A DNA stretch of 64,000 nt from Halopelagius inordinatus (GCF_900113245.1 NZ_FOOQ01000001.1:1302001-1366000); one strand, 5' to 3'; shown: positions 1-8,493, counted from the stretch's first letter. Notes: generated by a model from the sequence alone, not told the origin. Made by a program: numbers and translations.

Positions 1-1462
1 GGACGGTGAGGTCCACCAACCCGTTGAGCAGGTCCGCGGCCCGTCCCGGTTCCGTGATGGCCTCGAACTCGTCGACGAGCATGAGCGTCTTGTCCCCGGA
101 CGAGAGGGGCGGGACGATGGATTTCAGCGTCGATTCGAGGACGCCCGCGTTGAAACTGGCGTGGCGGCGGTGAAAGACGACGCTGTCGAAGGAGCCGACC
201 TCGGCGCGTTCGGCGGGGACGGGCATCCCCATCATCGCCAACAGCGCCACCTGACACAGCGTTTCGAGGAGCGTCGTCTTCCCACCGCTGTTGGCCCCGG
301 TGAGGACGGCCACCCGGTCGCCCGACGGCGGACGCGGGCCGTCGTCGGTCTCTCCGTCCCCGCCGAGACTGTGCGTCCCGACGCCGTAGGTGACCGACTG
401 CACGTCGCCGGAGAGAGCGAGGTTGCGCGCGCCGGAGACGGCGAGTCCGTCTTCGACGAGCGTCGGGCGGTGCAGGTCGTGTTCGGCGGCGAACCGGCCC
501 AAAGAGAGCTCGAACGCGATGTCCGAGACGGCTTCGACGGCCGCGTCCACGTCCTCGCGTGCGGTTTCGACGTCCTCGCGGAGGTCGGCGGCGACTTCGG
601 CCTCTCGTTTTTCGACCTCGGATTCGAGTTCCTCGACGAGCGTTCGGAGCGACGTGCTCGCGAAGTCCGCCTCGTCGTAGGCGTCCTCGGCGGCGGCAGA
701 CTGGATTCGCCCGCGCCGGAGGTCGGTCTCTCGGGCGACGTACTCGACGAACGCGGAGCGGAACTCGTCTAAGCTCTGGACGCCGCGCGACCGGACGGAT
801 TCGAGCACGTCCAACGCACCGCTCTCCAGCGACCGGACGGATTCGAGCGTCTCGCGGAGTGCGTCGAGTTCGTCGTCCGCGCCCGCCGCGACGGTGCCGT
901 CCGCGTTCACGTAACCGAGCGCGCCCGACGCGTCGCGGAGTGCCTCGTCGTCGACGCCGTCGAGGGTGGCGAACGTCTGCCCGCGGAGGCCCGCCGCTCT
1001 GAGCGTGAGCGCCGTCTCGACCGCCGCGCGGTCGGTTCCGCCCGCCTCGTCGTACTCGGCGAAGGCGTCGAGCACCGACGCGCGAGCGTCGTCGTCGAGC
1101 GACGCCCACGCGTCCCGGGCCGCGAGGATTCCGTCGAGTCGGTCCTCGCGCGCCGCGGGGTCTTCGAGCGGTGTCGTGACGCGGATGCGGTCGGCCGCGT
1201 GTTCGGTGACCGCGTACTGACTCGCGAGCGTCAACAGTTCGTCGTACACGTCGCGGGCGTCGCGCGTCCCGAGAGCGTCCATCCCCGCCGCCCCGTTGGC
1301 GCGCCGGAGGATGCGAACCGCCCGCCCGCGCGGGACGCCCGCCTCCGAGAGAGCGCGGATATCGGCCCCTTCGATGGCTTCGACGGCGCGTTCGACGCCG
1401 AGTGTCTCCGTGAGATGTTCGCTCGTCTTCGGACCGACCCCCCAGTAGTCCTCAAGTCGCAT
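1..1462 (-). CDS. MutS-family DNA mismatch-repair-type ATPase (MutS2/MutS5-like), 3' part cut by window edge
   Basis: About 487 residues are visible from the ATG at 1460-1462; the C-terminus lies outside the window. The N-terminal 50 residues (MRLEDYWGVGPKTSEHL...) look like a helix-hairpin-helix segment. A long alpha-helical clamp/lever region follows. The ABC-type ATPase has Walker A GANSGGKTT near residue 390 and Walker B LMLVDEFEA near residue 460. No MutS domain I mismatch-recognition region is seen, so it resembles the haloarchaeal MutS2/MutS5-like group rather than canonical MutS. That group is thought to act on DNA structures or recombination intermediates; the exact substrate is not established. 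Whether a Smr or other C-terminal domain exists cannot be seen. Family assignment is firm, the subgroup is inferred. Confidence 0.85.
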   Translation of the reverse strand, partial: MRLEDYWGVGPKTSEHLTETLGVERAVEAIEGADIRALSEAGVPRGRAVRILRRANGAAGMDALGTRDARDVYDELLTLASQYAVTEHAADRIRVTTPLEDPAAREDRLDGILAARDAWASLDDDARASVLDAFAEYDEAGGTDRAAVETALTLRAAGLRGQTFATLDGVDDEALRDASGALGYVNADGTVAAGADDELDALRETLESVRSLESGALDVLESVRSRGVQSLDEFRSAFVEYVARETDLRRGRIQSAAAEDAYDEADFASTSLRTLVEELESEVEKREAEVAADLREDVETAREDVDAAVEAVSDIAFELSLGRFAAEHDLHRPTLVEDGLAVSGARNLALSGDVQSVTYGVGTHSLGGDGETDDGPRPPSGDRVAVLTGANSGGKTTLLETLCQVALLAMMGMPVPAERAEVGSFDSVVFHRRHASFNAGVLESTLKSIVPPLSSGDKTLMLVDEFEAITEPGRAADLLNGLVDLTV

Positions 1463-1570
1463 ACCGAGAACTACTCCGGGTGGCTCTTGTAGGTTGCCCG
1501 TCCGCGGCGAAACTGGTCGCGGCGGGCGGCGTCACCACTCCGAGGGGAATCGGCGAGAGAGAGAAGAGGG

Positions 1571-1855
1571 TTACCAAGTGGTGAGAGCGTGCTCGTCGGT
1601 AGACGGCGATTCGCCCGCGGTGGGTTCCTCAGAGGCGCGTTCTTCGGCTTCGCGTCCGGCGGCGACGGAGAGAATCTCCGACAGAAGCAGGACGGCCTCT
1701 TCGTGTTGGTCGCGCGACGCTCGGAGTGCCACGGGTGAAATGCCGAGTTCCTCGTACTCTGCGAACTCCTCTCGGGTCACGATACCTCGCTCGACGAAGT
1801 CCGTCGAGACCTGCTTGAGCAGGGCGTGATAATGTACCAGTTCGTTCTTCTTCAT
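1571..1855 (-). CDS. UPF0058 family protein
   Basis: A 94-residue acidic helical protein beginning MKKNELVHYHALLKQV, the typical opening of the archaeal UPF0058 family, which often carries a KKxELxHxHxLL motif. Function is unknown. A TATA-like TCTTAGG lies about 28 nt upstream of the ATG on the minus strand, consistent with a leaderless transcript. The C-terminal 30 residues are low-complexity and acidic and poorly conserved in such proteins. It is transcribed alone, 109 nt upstream of the MutS-like gene on the same strand. Confidence 0.8.
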   Translation of the reverse strand: MKKNELVHYHALLKQVSTDFVERGIVTREEFAEYEELGISPVALRASRDQHEEAVLLLSEILSVAAGREAEERASEEPTAGESPSTDEHALTTW

Positions 1856-2016
1856 CGAACCGTACCTACGTTCTCAACGCACCTAAGAGACCCGCTTCGT
1901 GGAATAAAAAGCGAAATTAGAGACTATGGACGGGTTACTGTACGGCTCGCGACGCGTGGAAGGAAGGGGAACCGAAAGACGGGCGAATCTCCGAACCGCC
2001 GTCGGTCAGTGCCGCG

Positions 2017-2175
2017 TCACGTGACTCGCTTCGACCGCGCCTCGCGGACTTCGGACCCGTCGCGCATCATGTCCTCGCAGTGCGGACAGACGCGCGGGTC
2101 GTCGTTGTCTTGGGGCGTGAACACTCTGACGTAGTTCTGCGTGACGAACGACCCGCAGTTTTGGCACTCAGGCAC
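2017..2175 (-). CDS. DUF7563-type small zinc-ribbon protein
   Basis: A 52-residue protein with two CxxC knuckles: CQNCG near its N-terminus and CPHCED in the middle, followed by MMRDGSEVREARSKR. This matches the small haloarchaeal zinc-ribbon family DUF7563 (recognised from memory). The start is taken as GTG at 2173-2175 because the family normally starts at MPECQNCG and a strong GGAGGTG Shine-Dalgarno lies just upstream. The longer reading from 2259 adds an Arg/Pro-rich leader without family resemblance. The GTG and the hairpin that covers the Shine-Dalgarno are unusual. Molecular role unknown; such ribbons usually bind Zn and may contact nucleic acid or protein. Confidence 0.8.
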   Translation of the reverse strand: MPECQNCGSFVTQNYVRVFTPQDNDDPRVCPHCEDMMRDGSEVREARSKRVT

Positions 2176-2191
2176 GGGGAGGCACCTCCCC
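2176..2191 (-). promoter_or_regulatory. Shine-Dalgarno inside a hairpin abutting the GTG start
   Basis: On the minus strand the 16 nt immediately before the GTG read GGGGAGG-TG-CCTCCCC. The GGAGGTG is an excellent match to the archaeal anti-Shine-Dalgarno, and the same bases can form a 6-7 bp G/C stem ending at the start codon. The stem would block 30S binding unless opened. The sequence is directly visible; a regulatory function is inferred. Confidence 0.6.
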
Positions 2192-2397
2192 GAACGTCGT
2201 GGCCTTCGGTCGTGCGGCCGATGCGTCGTCGAGGGTCGGTCTAACGAGCATACTCGCATCTACCGACGAGAGAAGACCGCCTAAGTCGGCTGCCTATTTT
2301 GTTAGGCGCTCGCCCGGCGGGGGAAAGCGGTATATGGCTCTGCGTTCGACTCTCGAAGAACGAACGGTGCGCGTTCCGTCCGCACGTCCGAAGACCC

Positions 2398-4746
2398 ATG
2401 GAGAACACTCGCGACGGTCCCGACGGCCACCTCGGTACGGACGTTCGAGAACACCTCGACCGTATCTCCGAGGCCGTCTTCGCCCTCGACACGGAGTTTC
2501 GGTTCACCTTCCTGAACGAGAAGGCCGAACTGCTGCTCGAACGCGACGAGGAGGAACTCCTCGGCTGTGTCCTGTGGAACGAGTTTCCGGAGGCGGCGGA
2601 GACGGAGTTCCAGCGAGGGTACGAACGCGCGCTTCGAGAGATGGAGGACGTCACGTTCACCCAGTATTACGATCCGTCAGATGCGTGGTTCGAGGTGAGC
2701 GCGTTCCCCTCGGAGACGGGGTTGACCGTCCACTTCCGGGACGTGACGGACCGACGCGAAAGAGAGAGACGGATAGAGATTCAACGCGACAGGCTCGACC
2801 TCTTGGAGACGTTCACGCACGTCGTCGCCGACGTCAGTAACGCCACCGAGGAGGCGGTCTCTCGGACCCACATAGAGCAGATGGTGTGTCGCCGCCTCGT
2901 CGAGACGACGTCGATGCGGTTCGTCTGGGCGGGGCGCGTCGAACGGGGGAGCGACGAAATCGTCCCCTCGGCGTGGGCCGGACACGAGGACGGCTACCTC
3001 GACGAGGTGACCATCACCGCCGACGGTGACAGCGAGACCGGTCGGGGACCGGCCGGACGCGCCGTGACGACCGGCGACGTACAGATTACGCAGTCCACGG
3101 CCGCGGCACCGGAGTTCGCCCCGTGGCGCGAGGCCGCACTCGACCGGGGGTATCGCTCCTGCGCCAGTCTTCCGTTACAGTACGACGGAGAGGACTACGG
3201 CGTCATCGGCCTGTACGCCGGTCGCGAGAAGGCGTTCGGCGAATCCACCGACGCGGAGGGACCACTCGACAGACTCGCGGACACCGTGGCTCACGCCATA
3301 GACACCGTAGAGCGCAGAGAAAGAGAGCGCGAACTGCGGCGTCGGCGCGAGGAGTTCTCCGCGTTGGTCGAGGACGTAGAGGAGTACGCCATCTTCCGCC
3401 TGGACGCGGAGGGGTACATCACGAGTTGGAACCGCGGCGCAGAGGAGATAAAAGGCTACGAGGAACACGAGATACTCGGCAGACACTTTTCGACGTTCTA
3501 CACCGAGTCGGACGCCGACGACGGACTCCCGGCGGAACTCCTCGAACGCGCCGCGACGGATGGACAGGTCGAACACGAGGGGTGGCGCGTCCGGAAAGAC
3601 GGGTCGAGGTTCTGGGCGTCCGTCGCCATCACGGCGCTTACGGACGACGACGGAAACCTCCGCGGGTACATCAAAGTCGTCCGCGACATGACAGAGAGGA
3701 AGCGCCGCGAACGCCGCTTGGAGGCGGTGTTCGACAAGACGTTCCAGTTCATGGGCCTGTTGGAACCCGACGGCACGGTGGTGAAGGTAAACGACGCGGC
3801 GGTGGAGTTCGCAGGAGAGAGCCGAGACGAACTGCTCGGCCGGCCGTTCTGGGAGGTGCCGTGGTGGGACGCGGGCGGCGACGTGGCGGGCCTGCGCGAC
3901 GCCATCGAGTGGGCCGCCGCGGGCGAGTTCGTCCGGTACGAAGAGAACGCGAAAGCGGCCGACTGCGAGGGCGACGTGACAGTCGACGTCTCCCTGACGC
4001 CCGTGACCAACGAGTCCGGCGAGGTGGTGCTTCTCGTCCTCGAAGGACGCGACATCACGGAACGAAAGCGGCGCGAACACGAACTGCGGCGCGAACGCGA
4101 GCGACTGGAGTTCATGAACCGCGTCCTCCGGCACAACCTCCTCAACGGACTGAACGTCGTAAGCGCCCGCGCTGACATCCTCGCGGACTTCGTCACGGAC
4201 GACGGCGAGACGCACCTCGAAACCCTCCGCGGACGCGTCGGGGAGATGGCCGACACCGTCGAGACGATGCGGTCGTTCACGAGAGCCATCGGCGACGACT
4301 CTCACAACCTCGAACCGGTCGAACTCGGGCCGACACTCGAACGCGAACTGGAGGCGTTGGACGACGCTCACGACGGCGCCGTCGTCGACGCTGAGGGGTC
4401 GATTCCCGACGTGGAGGTGATGGCCGACGAACTGCTCTCGAACGTCTTCGAGCAGATTCTCACGAACGCGGTCCAACACAGCGACAGCCCCGAACCCCGG
4501 GTGGTGGTGTCCGTCGAACCGGACGCAGAGAGCGTCGCGGTTCGAGTGGCGGACAACGGCCCGGGCGTCTCGGACGAGGCAAAAGAGCGGATAGTCGAAA
4601 AGAGCGTCGAGCGGTTATCGACGCCCGGCGACGGGTTCGGTCTGTTCCTCGTGAAGGAACTCGTCGATAGTTACGGCGGGACGATAGCCGTCGAAGACAA
4701 CGACCCCGAAGGAACCGTGTTCACGGTGTCGATTCCGCGCGCTTGA
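2398..4746 (+). CDS. Multi-sensor histidine kinase (PAS-GAF-PAS-PAS-HisKA-HATPase)
   Basis: A 782-residue cytoplasmic kinase; no membrane segment is seen. Start chosen at MENTRDG; a longer reading from 2299 adds non-homologous residues. Order: PAS about 18-130, GAF about 160-310, PAS about 315-440 ending in an RDMTERKRRE linker, PAS about 440-560, then the dimerisation helix with the phospho-acceptor His near residue 579 in VLRHNLLNGLNV. The ATPase shows the N box (LTNAVQHSD, about 687), G1 box DNGPG (about 719) and GFGLFLVKEL (about 745). It should sense intracellular ligands and phosphorylate a receiver. The next gene, 150 nt downstream on the same strand, encodes a receiver-containing regulator, a natural partner. 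Confidence 0.93.
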   Translation: MENTRDGPDGHLGTDVREHLDRISEAVFALDTEFRFTFLNEKAELLLERDEEELLGCVLWNEFPEAAETEFQRGYERALREMEDVTFTQYYDPSDAWFEVSAFPSETGLTVHFRDVTDRRERERRIEIQRDRLDLLETFTHVVADVSNATEEAVSRTHIEQMVCRRLVETTSMRFVWAGRVERGSDEIVPSAWAGHEDGYLDEVTITADGDSETGRGPAGRAVTTGDVQITQSTAAAPEFAPWREAALDRGYRSCASLPLQYDGEDYGVIGLYAGREKAFGESTDAEGPLDRLADTVAHAIDTVERRERERELRRRREEFSALVEDVEEYAIFRLDAEGYITSWNRGAEEIKGYEEHEILGRHFSTFYTESDADDGLPAELLERAATDGQVEHEGWRVRKDGSRFWASVAITALTDDDGNLRGYIKVVRDMTERKRRERRLEAVFDKTFQFMGLLEPDGTVVKVNDAAVEFAGESRDELLGRPFWEVPWWDAGGDVAGLRDAIEWAAAGEFVRYEENAKAADCEGDVTVDVSLTPVTNESGEVVLLVLEGRDITERKRREHELRRERERLEFMNRVLRHNLLNGLNVVSARADILADFVTDDGETHLETLRGRVGEMADTVETMRSFTRAIGDDSHNLEPVELGPTLERELEALDDAHDGAVVDAEGSIPDVEVMADELLSNVFEQILTNAVQHSDSPEPRVVVSVEPDAESVAVRVADNGPGVSDEAKERIVEKSVERLSTPGDGFGLFLVKELVDSYGGTIAVEDNDPEGTVFTVSIPRA

Positions 4747-4837
4747 CTCTCGCTGGCGTCCGGCGACCGAGCGGTCATCGACGGTTAAGCGTACGGTATC
4801 GCCCGCGGTAGAACGGAGTATACACACACTAATTTTG

Positions 4838-4869
4838 AACAGTATGTCCTGTTGATGGCCAGATATATA
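4838..4869 (+). promoter_or_regulatory. Promoter of the HalX/BAT response regulator, with a small inverted repeat
   Basis: The TATA-like ATATATA at 4863-4869 is centred about 32 nt before the ATG at 4898, which supports that start over the upstream ATG at 4877. Immediately before it lies AACAG-N6-CTGTT (4838-4853), a short perfect inverted repeat that could be an operator. The promoter implies transcription separate from the kinase. Confidence 0.5.
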
Positions 4870-4897
4870 CTGGTGGATGGAGTGGCTACCGTATCCG

Positions 4898-6691
4898 ATG
4901 TCCACGAAGCGTTCGCCGAGCCGAGAGCGAGAGGACAAATCGGCGGCGCCGGTCGTTCTCGTCGTAGACGACGACGAGGATTTAGCGGACACCTGCGAGT
5001 ACTGGTTGCGTGACGACTACGACGTCCGCGTCGCGTACGGCGGACAGGAGGCCCTCGACGCGGCGGACGAAACCGTCGACGTCGTCCTCCTCGACAGGCG
5101 GATGCCGACCGTCTCGGGGGACGACGTCCTCGAACGCCTCGAGAAACGCGGCTTGGACTGCCGTATCGCGATGATGACCGCCGTCGAACCCGACACCGAC
5201 ATCGTCGAGATGGAGTTCGACGACTACCTCGTAAAGCCCGTCACCAAGACGGACGTCCGCGAGACGGTCGAAGAACTGCTCGTCCGGTCCGACTTCGAAG
5301 AGGAAGTCCAGCGCTTTTTCGCCTTGGAGTCGGCCGAATCCGTCCTCGAAAGCCGTGACCGCGAGGAACTCAGAGACCCCGACACGCTCGAATCGCTCCA
5401 CGCGCACGTCGAATCGCTCCGGAGCGAACGCGAAGACGAGATAGAACTGCGCCAGCGCCAACTCGACCACCTCCACCACGTCAACAACTTACTGAGAGAG
5501 GTCGACCGGGCGATAGTCGACGCGACGACGCGCGAGGAGATAGCCGAGACGGTCTGTCTCTCCGTGGCGAACGAGGAGTCGTATCTGGGCGCGTGGATAG
5601 CGCGCTACAACCGGGCTATCGACGACGTGGACGCCCGCGCCACCGCCGGCGTCGATGCCGCCCGCCTGAGCGACCGGTCGGACGCGGTGCGGTCGTTGAT
5701 ACGCGACGCCGTCGAGTCCGAGGAGGTCAGAATCGTCGAACGACTCGCGGACGACCACCGCGACGCCGCGTTTCCGATGCGGGACCCAGGGGAGGCGGCG
5801 ACGGCCGTCGCCGCCATCGTCGTCCCGTTGGTGTACCGAGAGACGACGTACGGTGCCCTCGTCGTCTACGCCGACGGCCCCTCGGAGTTCTTCGAAGAGC
5901 GCGTCGAGGTGTTCGAACAACTCGGGCGGAGCATCGGCAACGGCATCAGCGCCGCCGAGTCGAAGCGCCTGCTCTACAGCGATACCGCGGTCGAACTGGA
6001 GTTCGAACACACCGACGACGGCGACCTGTTCGTCGAACTGTCGAGGCGACTCGGCGGAACGCTGACGCTGAAGGGGTTCGCTCCCGAGGCGAACGGGAGC
6101 GTCTCGTGTTACGTCGCCGCCGCGGGCGTAGACGGCGAGACGGTGTTAGAGGAGGCGACGAAGCACGCCGCGGTCGAACGGGCCCGAATCGTCTCTCAGA
6201 GCGACGACGAGACGCTGTTGGAGTGGGAGCTAACCGGGTCGACGCTGCTCGCGACGTTCGTCGAGTTCGGAGCCGACGTGAAGACGCTCTCGGTCACGGA
6301 CGGCGAGGGAACCGTCGTCACCACCGTCTCGCCCGACGCGGACCTCAGAGCGCTCATCGACTCCGTCGAGCGGTCGTTCGGCGACGTCTCCGTCGTCGCA
6401 AAGCGAGAGGTAGAGCGGTCGGTCCAGTCGACGGAGTCGTTCCGCCGCGAACTGGAGAACAGGCTCACCGACCGCCAACGCGACGTGTTGGAGACGGCGT
6501 TCGTGTCGGACTACTTCGAGTGGCCCAGAGGAAGCACCGCAGAGGAGGTGGCGGCGTCGCTCGGCATCTCCGCGCCGACGTTCCACGAGCATCTGCGCTC
6601 GGGCGAGCGAAAACTCATCGAGGCGTTCTTCGAGGAGACGAATCTCGAAACCGGCGACGGACGCACGCAGAGTCGAGCGGAGAACGACTGA
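4898..6691 (+). CDS. Response regulator with REC, HalX, GAF, BAT and HTH_10 domains
   Basis: A 597-residue regulator. The receiver is N-terminal, with acidic VDDDED, phospho-acceptor Asp near residue 66 in VLLDRRMP, and Lys in LVKPVTK near 113. A HalX-type helical segment follows (about 125-190), then a GAF-like domain (about 190-360), a bacterio-opsin-activator (BAT) region, and a C-terminal HTH_10 (about 520-580) containing LTDRQRDVLETA and ISAPTFHEHL. HalX and BAT/HTH_10 are haloarchaeal signatures. It likely binds DNA directly when phosphorylated, unlike the many archaeal receivers lacking output domains. The upstream kinase is the likely donor. Targets unknown. Confidence 0.9.
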   Translation: MSTKRSPSREREDKSAAPVVLVVDDDEDLADTCEYWLRDDYDVRVAYGGQEALDAADETVDVVLLDRRMPTVSGDDVLERLEKRGLDCRIAMMTAVEPDTDIVEMEFDDYLVKPVTKTDVRETVEELLVRSDFEEEVQRFFALESAESVLESRDREELRDPDTLESLHAHVESLRSEREDEIELRQRQLDHLHHVNNLLREVDRAIVDATTREEIAETVCLSVANEESYLGAWIARYNRAIDDVDARATAGVDAARLSDRSDAVRSLIRDAVESEEVRIVERLADDHRDAAFPMRDPGEAATAVAAIVVPLVYRETTYGALVVYADGPSEFFEERVEVFEQLGRSIGNGISAAESKRLLYSDTAVELEFEHTDDGDLFVELSRRLGGTLTLKGFAPEANGSVSCYVAAAGVDGETVLEEATKHAAVERARIVSQSDDETLLEWELTGSTLLATFVEFGADVKTLSVTDGEGTVVTTVSPDADLRALIDSVERSFGDVSVVAKREVERSVQSTESFRRELENRLTDRQRDVLETAFVSDYFEWPRGSTAEEVAASLGISAPTFHEHLRSGERKLIEAFFEETNLETGDGRTQSRAEND

Positions 6692-6986
6692 CCGGCGGTT
6701 CGGAGACCGGCGGTCCGACTCGTCTGCGTCTCAGTCGTCGGCAGAAGAAACGTCGCGGGGGGTCGTTCGACCGTCGCGGGCAGTTCGTCTTTCGGGGTCG
6801 GTGTCGTCGAACGGGGGGTTCGACGACGTCGGGTCAGATTGGGGGTCCGTCACCGCGAGTGCCGACGCGTTTGGGGGGATGCGTCGGGTCGGCGGAGAGG
6901 CGACGGTGCCGGTCGGGGTCGGGGGTCGCACCGTCGCGGGTGGGGTCATCTCGGCCCGCGTTCGGTGATCGTTCGATGAATCGGAT
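6692..6986. other. G-rich gap with a doubtful 72-codon ORF
   Basis: Between two genes, the plus strand carries at least seven runs of 4-6 G, spaced irregularly. A minus-strand reading at 6731-6949 would give a Pro/Thr-rich 72-residue peptide ending DVSSADD. It has reasonable GC-rich third positions but no family resemblance and no clear TATA box. I regard it as possible but unproven. No RNA gene was recognised. Confidence 0.3.
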
Positions 6987-7187
6987 TCAGGCGTCGTTCA
7001 TCCGCTGGAGCGTCTCTTCGCCGCAGTGGGCGCACTTGGTGGCCCGGTACGGCTCTCGCGAGAACTCGCGGTTGACCTGTTTTGCGCTCTCGGTCTTGAG
7101 GGTGATCGAGACTTCGTGGGGAGTACGGGCGTCGCACCCGTCGCAGTACTCGGTCAGTTCGGTGAGCCCCGATTTGCTTTTGGACAT
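6987..7187 (-). CDS. DUF7835-type small zinc beta-ribbon protein
   Basis: A 66-residue protein with CDGCD and CAHCGEETLQRM, giving a four-Cys zinc ribbon, plus the phrase TPHEVSITLKTES. This resembles the haloarchaeal DUF7835 putative zinc beta-ribbon family (from memory). Start MSKSKSG at 7185-7187 is supported by a TATA-like GTATAC at 7207-7212, which gives an essentially leaderless mRNA; an in-frame ATG at 7214 lies upstream of the predicted transcription start. Function unknown. A short inverted repeat CCTAA-N4-TTAGG (7238-7251) lies upstream of the promoter. Confidence 0.75.
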   Translation of the reverse strand: MSKSKSGLTELTEYCDGCDARTPHEVSITLKTESAKQVNREFSREPYRATKCAHCGEETLQRMNDA

Positions 7188-7206
7188 GGTTGATCTCTCG
7201 ATTACA

Positions 7207-7212
7207 GTATAC
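7207..7212 (-). promoter_or_regulatory. TATA-like box for the DUF7835-type gene
   Basis: GTATAC is centred 22-25 nt before the ATG at 7187, the usual haloarchaeal spacing for leaderless transcription. It decides between the two in-frame ATGs. Confidence 0.5.
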
Positions 7213-7359
7213 AAGCTATCGGAGGATAGGTGGACAGCCTAAGCCGTTAGGGGACCCGTAGGGAGACGTGAAAGAGTGAGTGGTTCACTCGATAGGAGGC
7301 GTCTCGACGCCCTCTCGCCCCTCGTCGCCGAGAGACGCGGACTCGGGTCGGTGTGGCTC

Positions 7360-8178
7360 TCACTCGGCGCCCGCAGACAGGTTCCAGCCGTCGCAGAACG
7401 ACTCGAACCGGTGTTTGTCGTGCCCGTAGAGCACGTCCGCGTCGGTTCGCCGCTCTATCTCCTTGAGCGTCTGGAGACTCTCGTACCAGTCGCGGTCGGA
7501 CCACGAGAGACCGGGCCCGAGCGGTATCTCTTCTGTGTAATTTTCGTCCACGTAACACTCGTCGCCCGCGATGAGCACCGTCTCCTCGGGTAGGTCGATT
7601 CTCGCGCCGAGCACGCCCGGCGTGTGTCCCGGTAAGTGGAGCAACTCGAAATCCGCCGCGAGGGTGTGGCGGCGTCGGTGGACGACGTTCCAGTTCAGGT
7701 CGCGGTCGAAGTCCGACGCGAGGTAGGCGATAGAGCCTTGGTCCGTCTTCGCGGAGTAGTACGCGAACTTCAACTCCTCCTCGTGGACGTATATCGGCAC
7801 GTCGGTGCCTTCGAACGCCGAGAGGCCGCCCGCGTGGTCCAGATGCAGGTGGCTCATCACGACGGCGTCGATGTCGGAGACGGCGTAGCCCGCGGCGGCC
7901 AAGTCGTCCGAGAGGGCGTGTTCGTCCGCGTCGACGTGTTCGAACGCCGCGTACAACGGGTCGGGCCAGTAGCCCTCTCCGGCGCGCGGGTCCGACCCCG
8001 TGTCCCAGAGGAACGTCCCCTCCGGGTGGTCCACCACGGCGTTCCAGACGACGAACTCCCGCATCTCGTGGGCGGGGTTCGGGTCCGCCGCGGTGCCCAT
8101 CGTGTAACCGTCGAGGACGAACCCCGCGTCCGCGACGACGCGGCCTCTGTCCAGGAGTCTGACGCTCGCGTCAACCAT
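7360..8178 (-). CDS. MBL-fold hydrolase of the N-acyl-homoserine-lactonase-like family
   Basis: A 272-residue metallo-beta-lactamase-fold enzyme. The metal site HLHLDHAGG is near residue 110; further ligands are LPGHTPG, the Asp in IAGDECY and the late His in YGHDKHR. The layout (WDTGSDP, then HxHxDH, then PGHTPG) is that of AHL lactonases such as AiiA and relatives. It probably hydrolyses lactone or other ester bonds; the substrate is not shown, and homoserine-lactone quenching would be speculative in an archaeon. It sits immediately upstream, on the same strand, of the truncated SDR fragment, with no operon partner evident. Confidence 0.85.
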   Translation of the reverse strand: MVDASVRLLDRGRVVADAGFVLDGYTMGTAADPNPAHEMREFVVWNAVVDHPEGTFLWDTGSDPRAGEGYWPDPLYAAFEHVDADEHALSDDLAAAGYAVSDIDAVVMSHLHLDHAGGLSAFEGTDVPIYVHEEELKFAYYSAKTDQGSIAYLASDFDRDLNWNVVHRRRHTLAADFELLHLPGHTPGVLGARIDLPEETVLIAGDECYVDENYTEEIPLGPGLSWSDRDWYESLQTLKEIERRTDADVLYGHDKHRFESFCDGWNLSAGAE

Positions 8179-8232
8179 GGCGGTAGTTAGGCGTCTCGAC
8201 GGATAACTGTTGGTCGGCGACGGCGTCTCGGT

Positions 8233-8493
8233 TCAGAGGACGCTCTGGAGGATACCGCCGTCCACCGCGAGTGCCCGTCCGGTGACGTTGGGATTGGTCG
8301 CGTAGAAGACGGCCAGACGACCCATGTCCTCCGGCGACTGGTCGCGTCCGAGGGGGATGGCGCGTTCGATGGTGTCCTCGTAGTCCTCTCCGAGCGTCGG
8401 GGTCAACACCGGATTCCACATCGGCGCGTCCACGATGCCGGGGCAGATGGCGTTGACCGTCACGTCGTCCTCGGCGAGTTCGACATGGACCAT
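8233..8493 (-). pseudogene. C-terminal remnant of an SDR-family oxidoreductase
   Basis: The 86-codon frame matches only the last third of a classical short-chain dehydrogenase: LAEDDVTVNAICPGIVDAPM, then PLGRDQSPEDMGRLAVFYAT, then the typical ending VTGRALAVDGGILQ. The glycine-rich cofactor motif and the Ser/Tyr/Lys active site, which should lie about 160 residues earlier, are absent. Only 76 nt separate it from the next gene and no other frame there restores them. It is most likely a decayed copy after deletion. A functional short protein cannot be excluded but would lack catalysis. Confidence 0.8.

Noticed and set aside
3175-4479. 434-codon minus frame inside the histidine kinase
   Set aside because: Composition mirrors the complementary strand of the kinase; no domain recognised.
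5593-7242. 549-codon open frame overlapping the response regulator in another frame
   Set aside because: It is Arg-rich with no family resemblance, as expected from a GC-rich shadow; the +1 frame carries clear REC and HTH domains.
7360-8178. Quorum-quenching role for the lactonase-like enzyme
   Set aside because: Only the metal motifs support the family; no substrate evidence is present.
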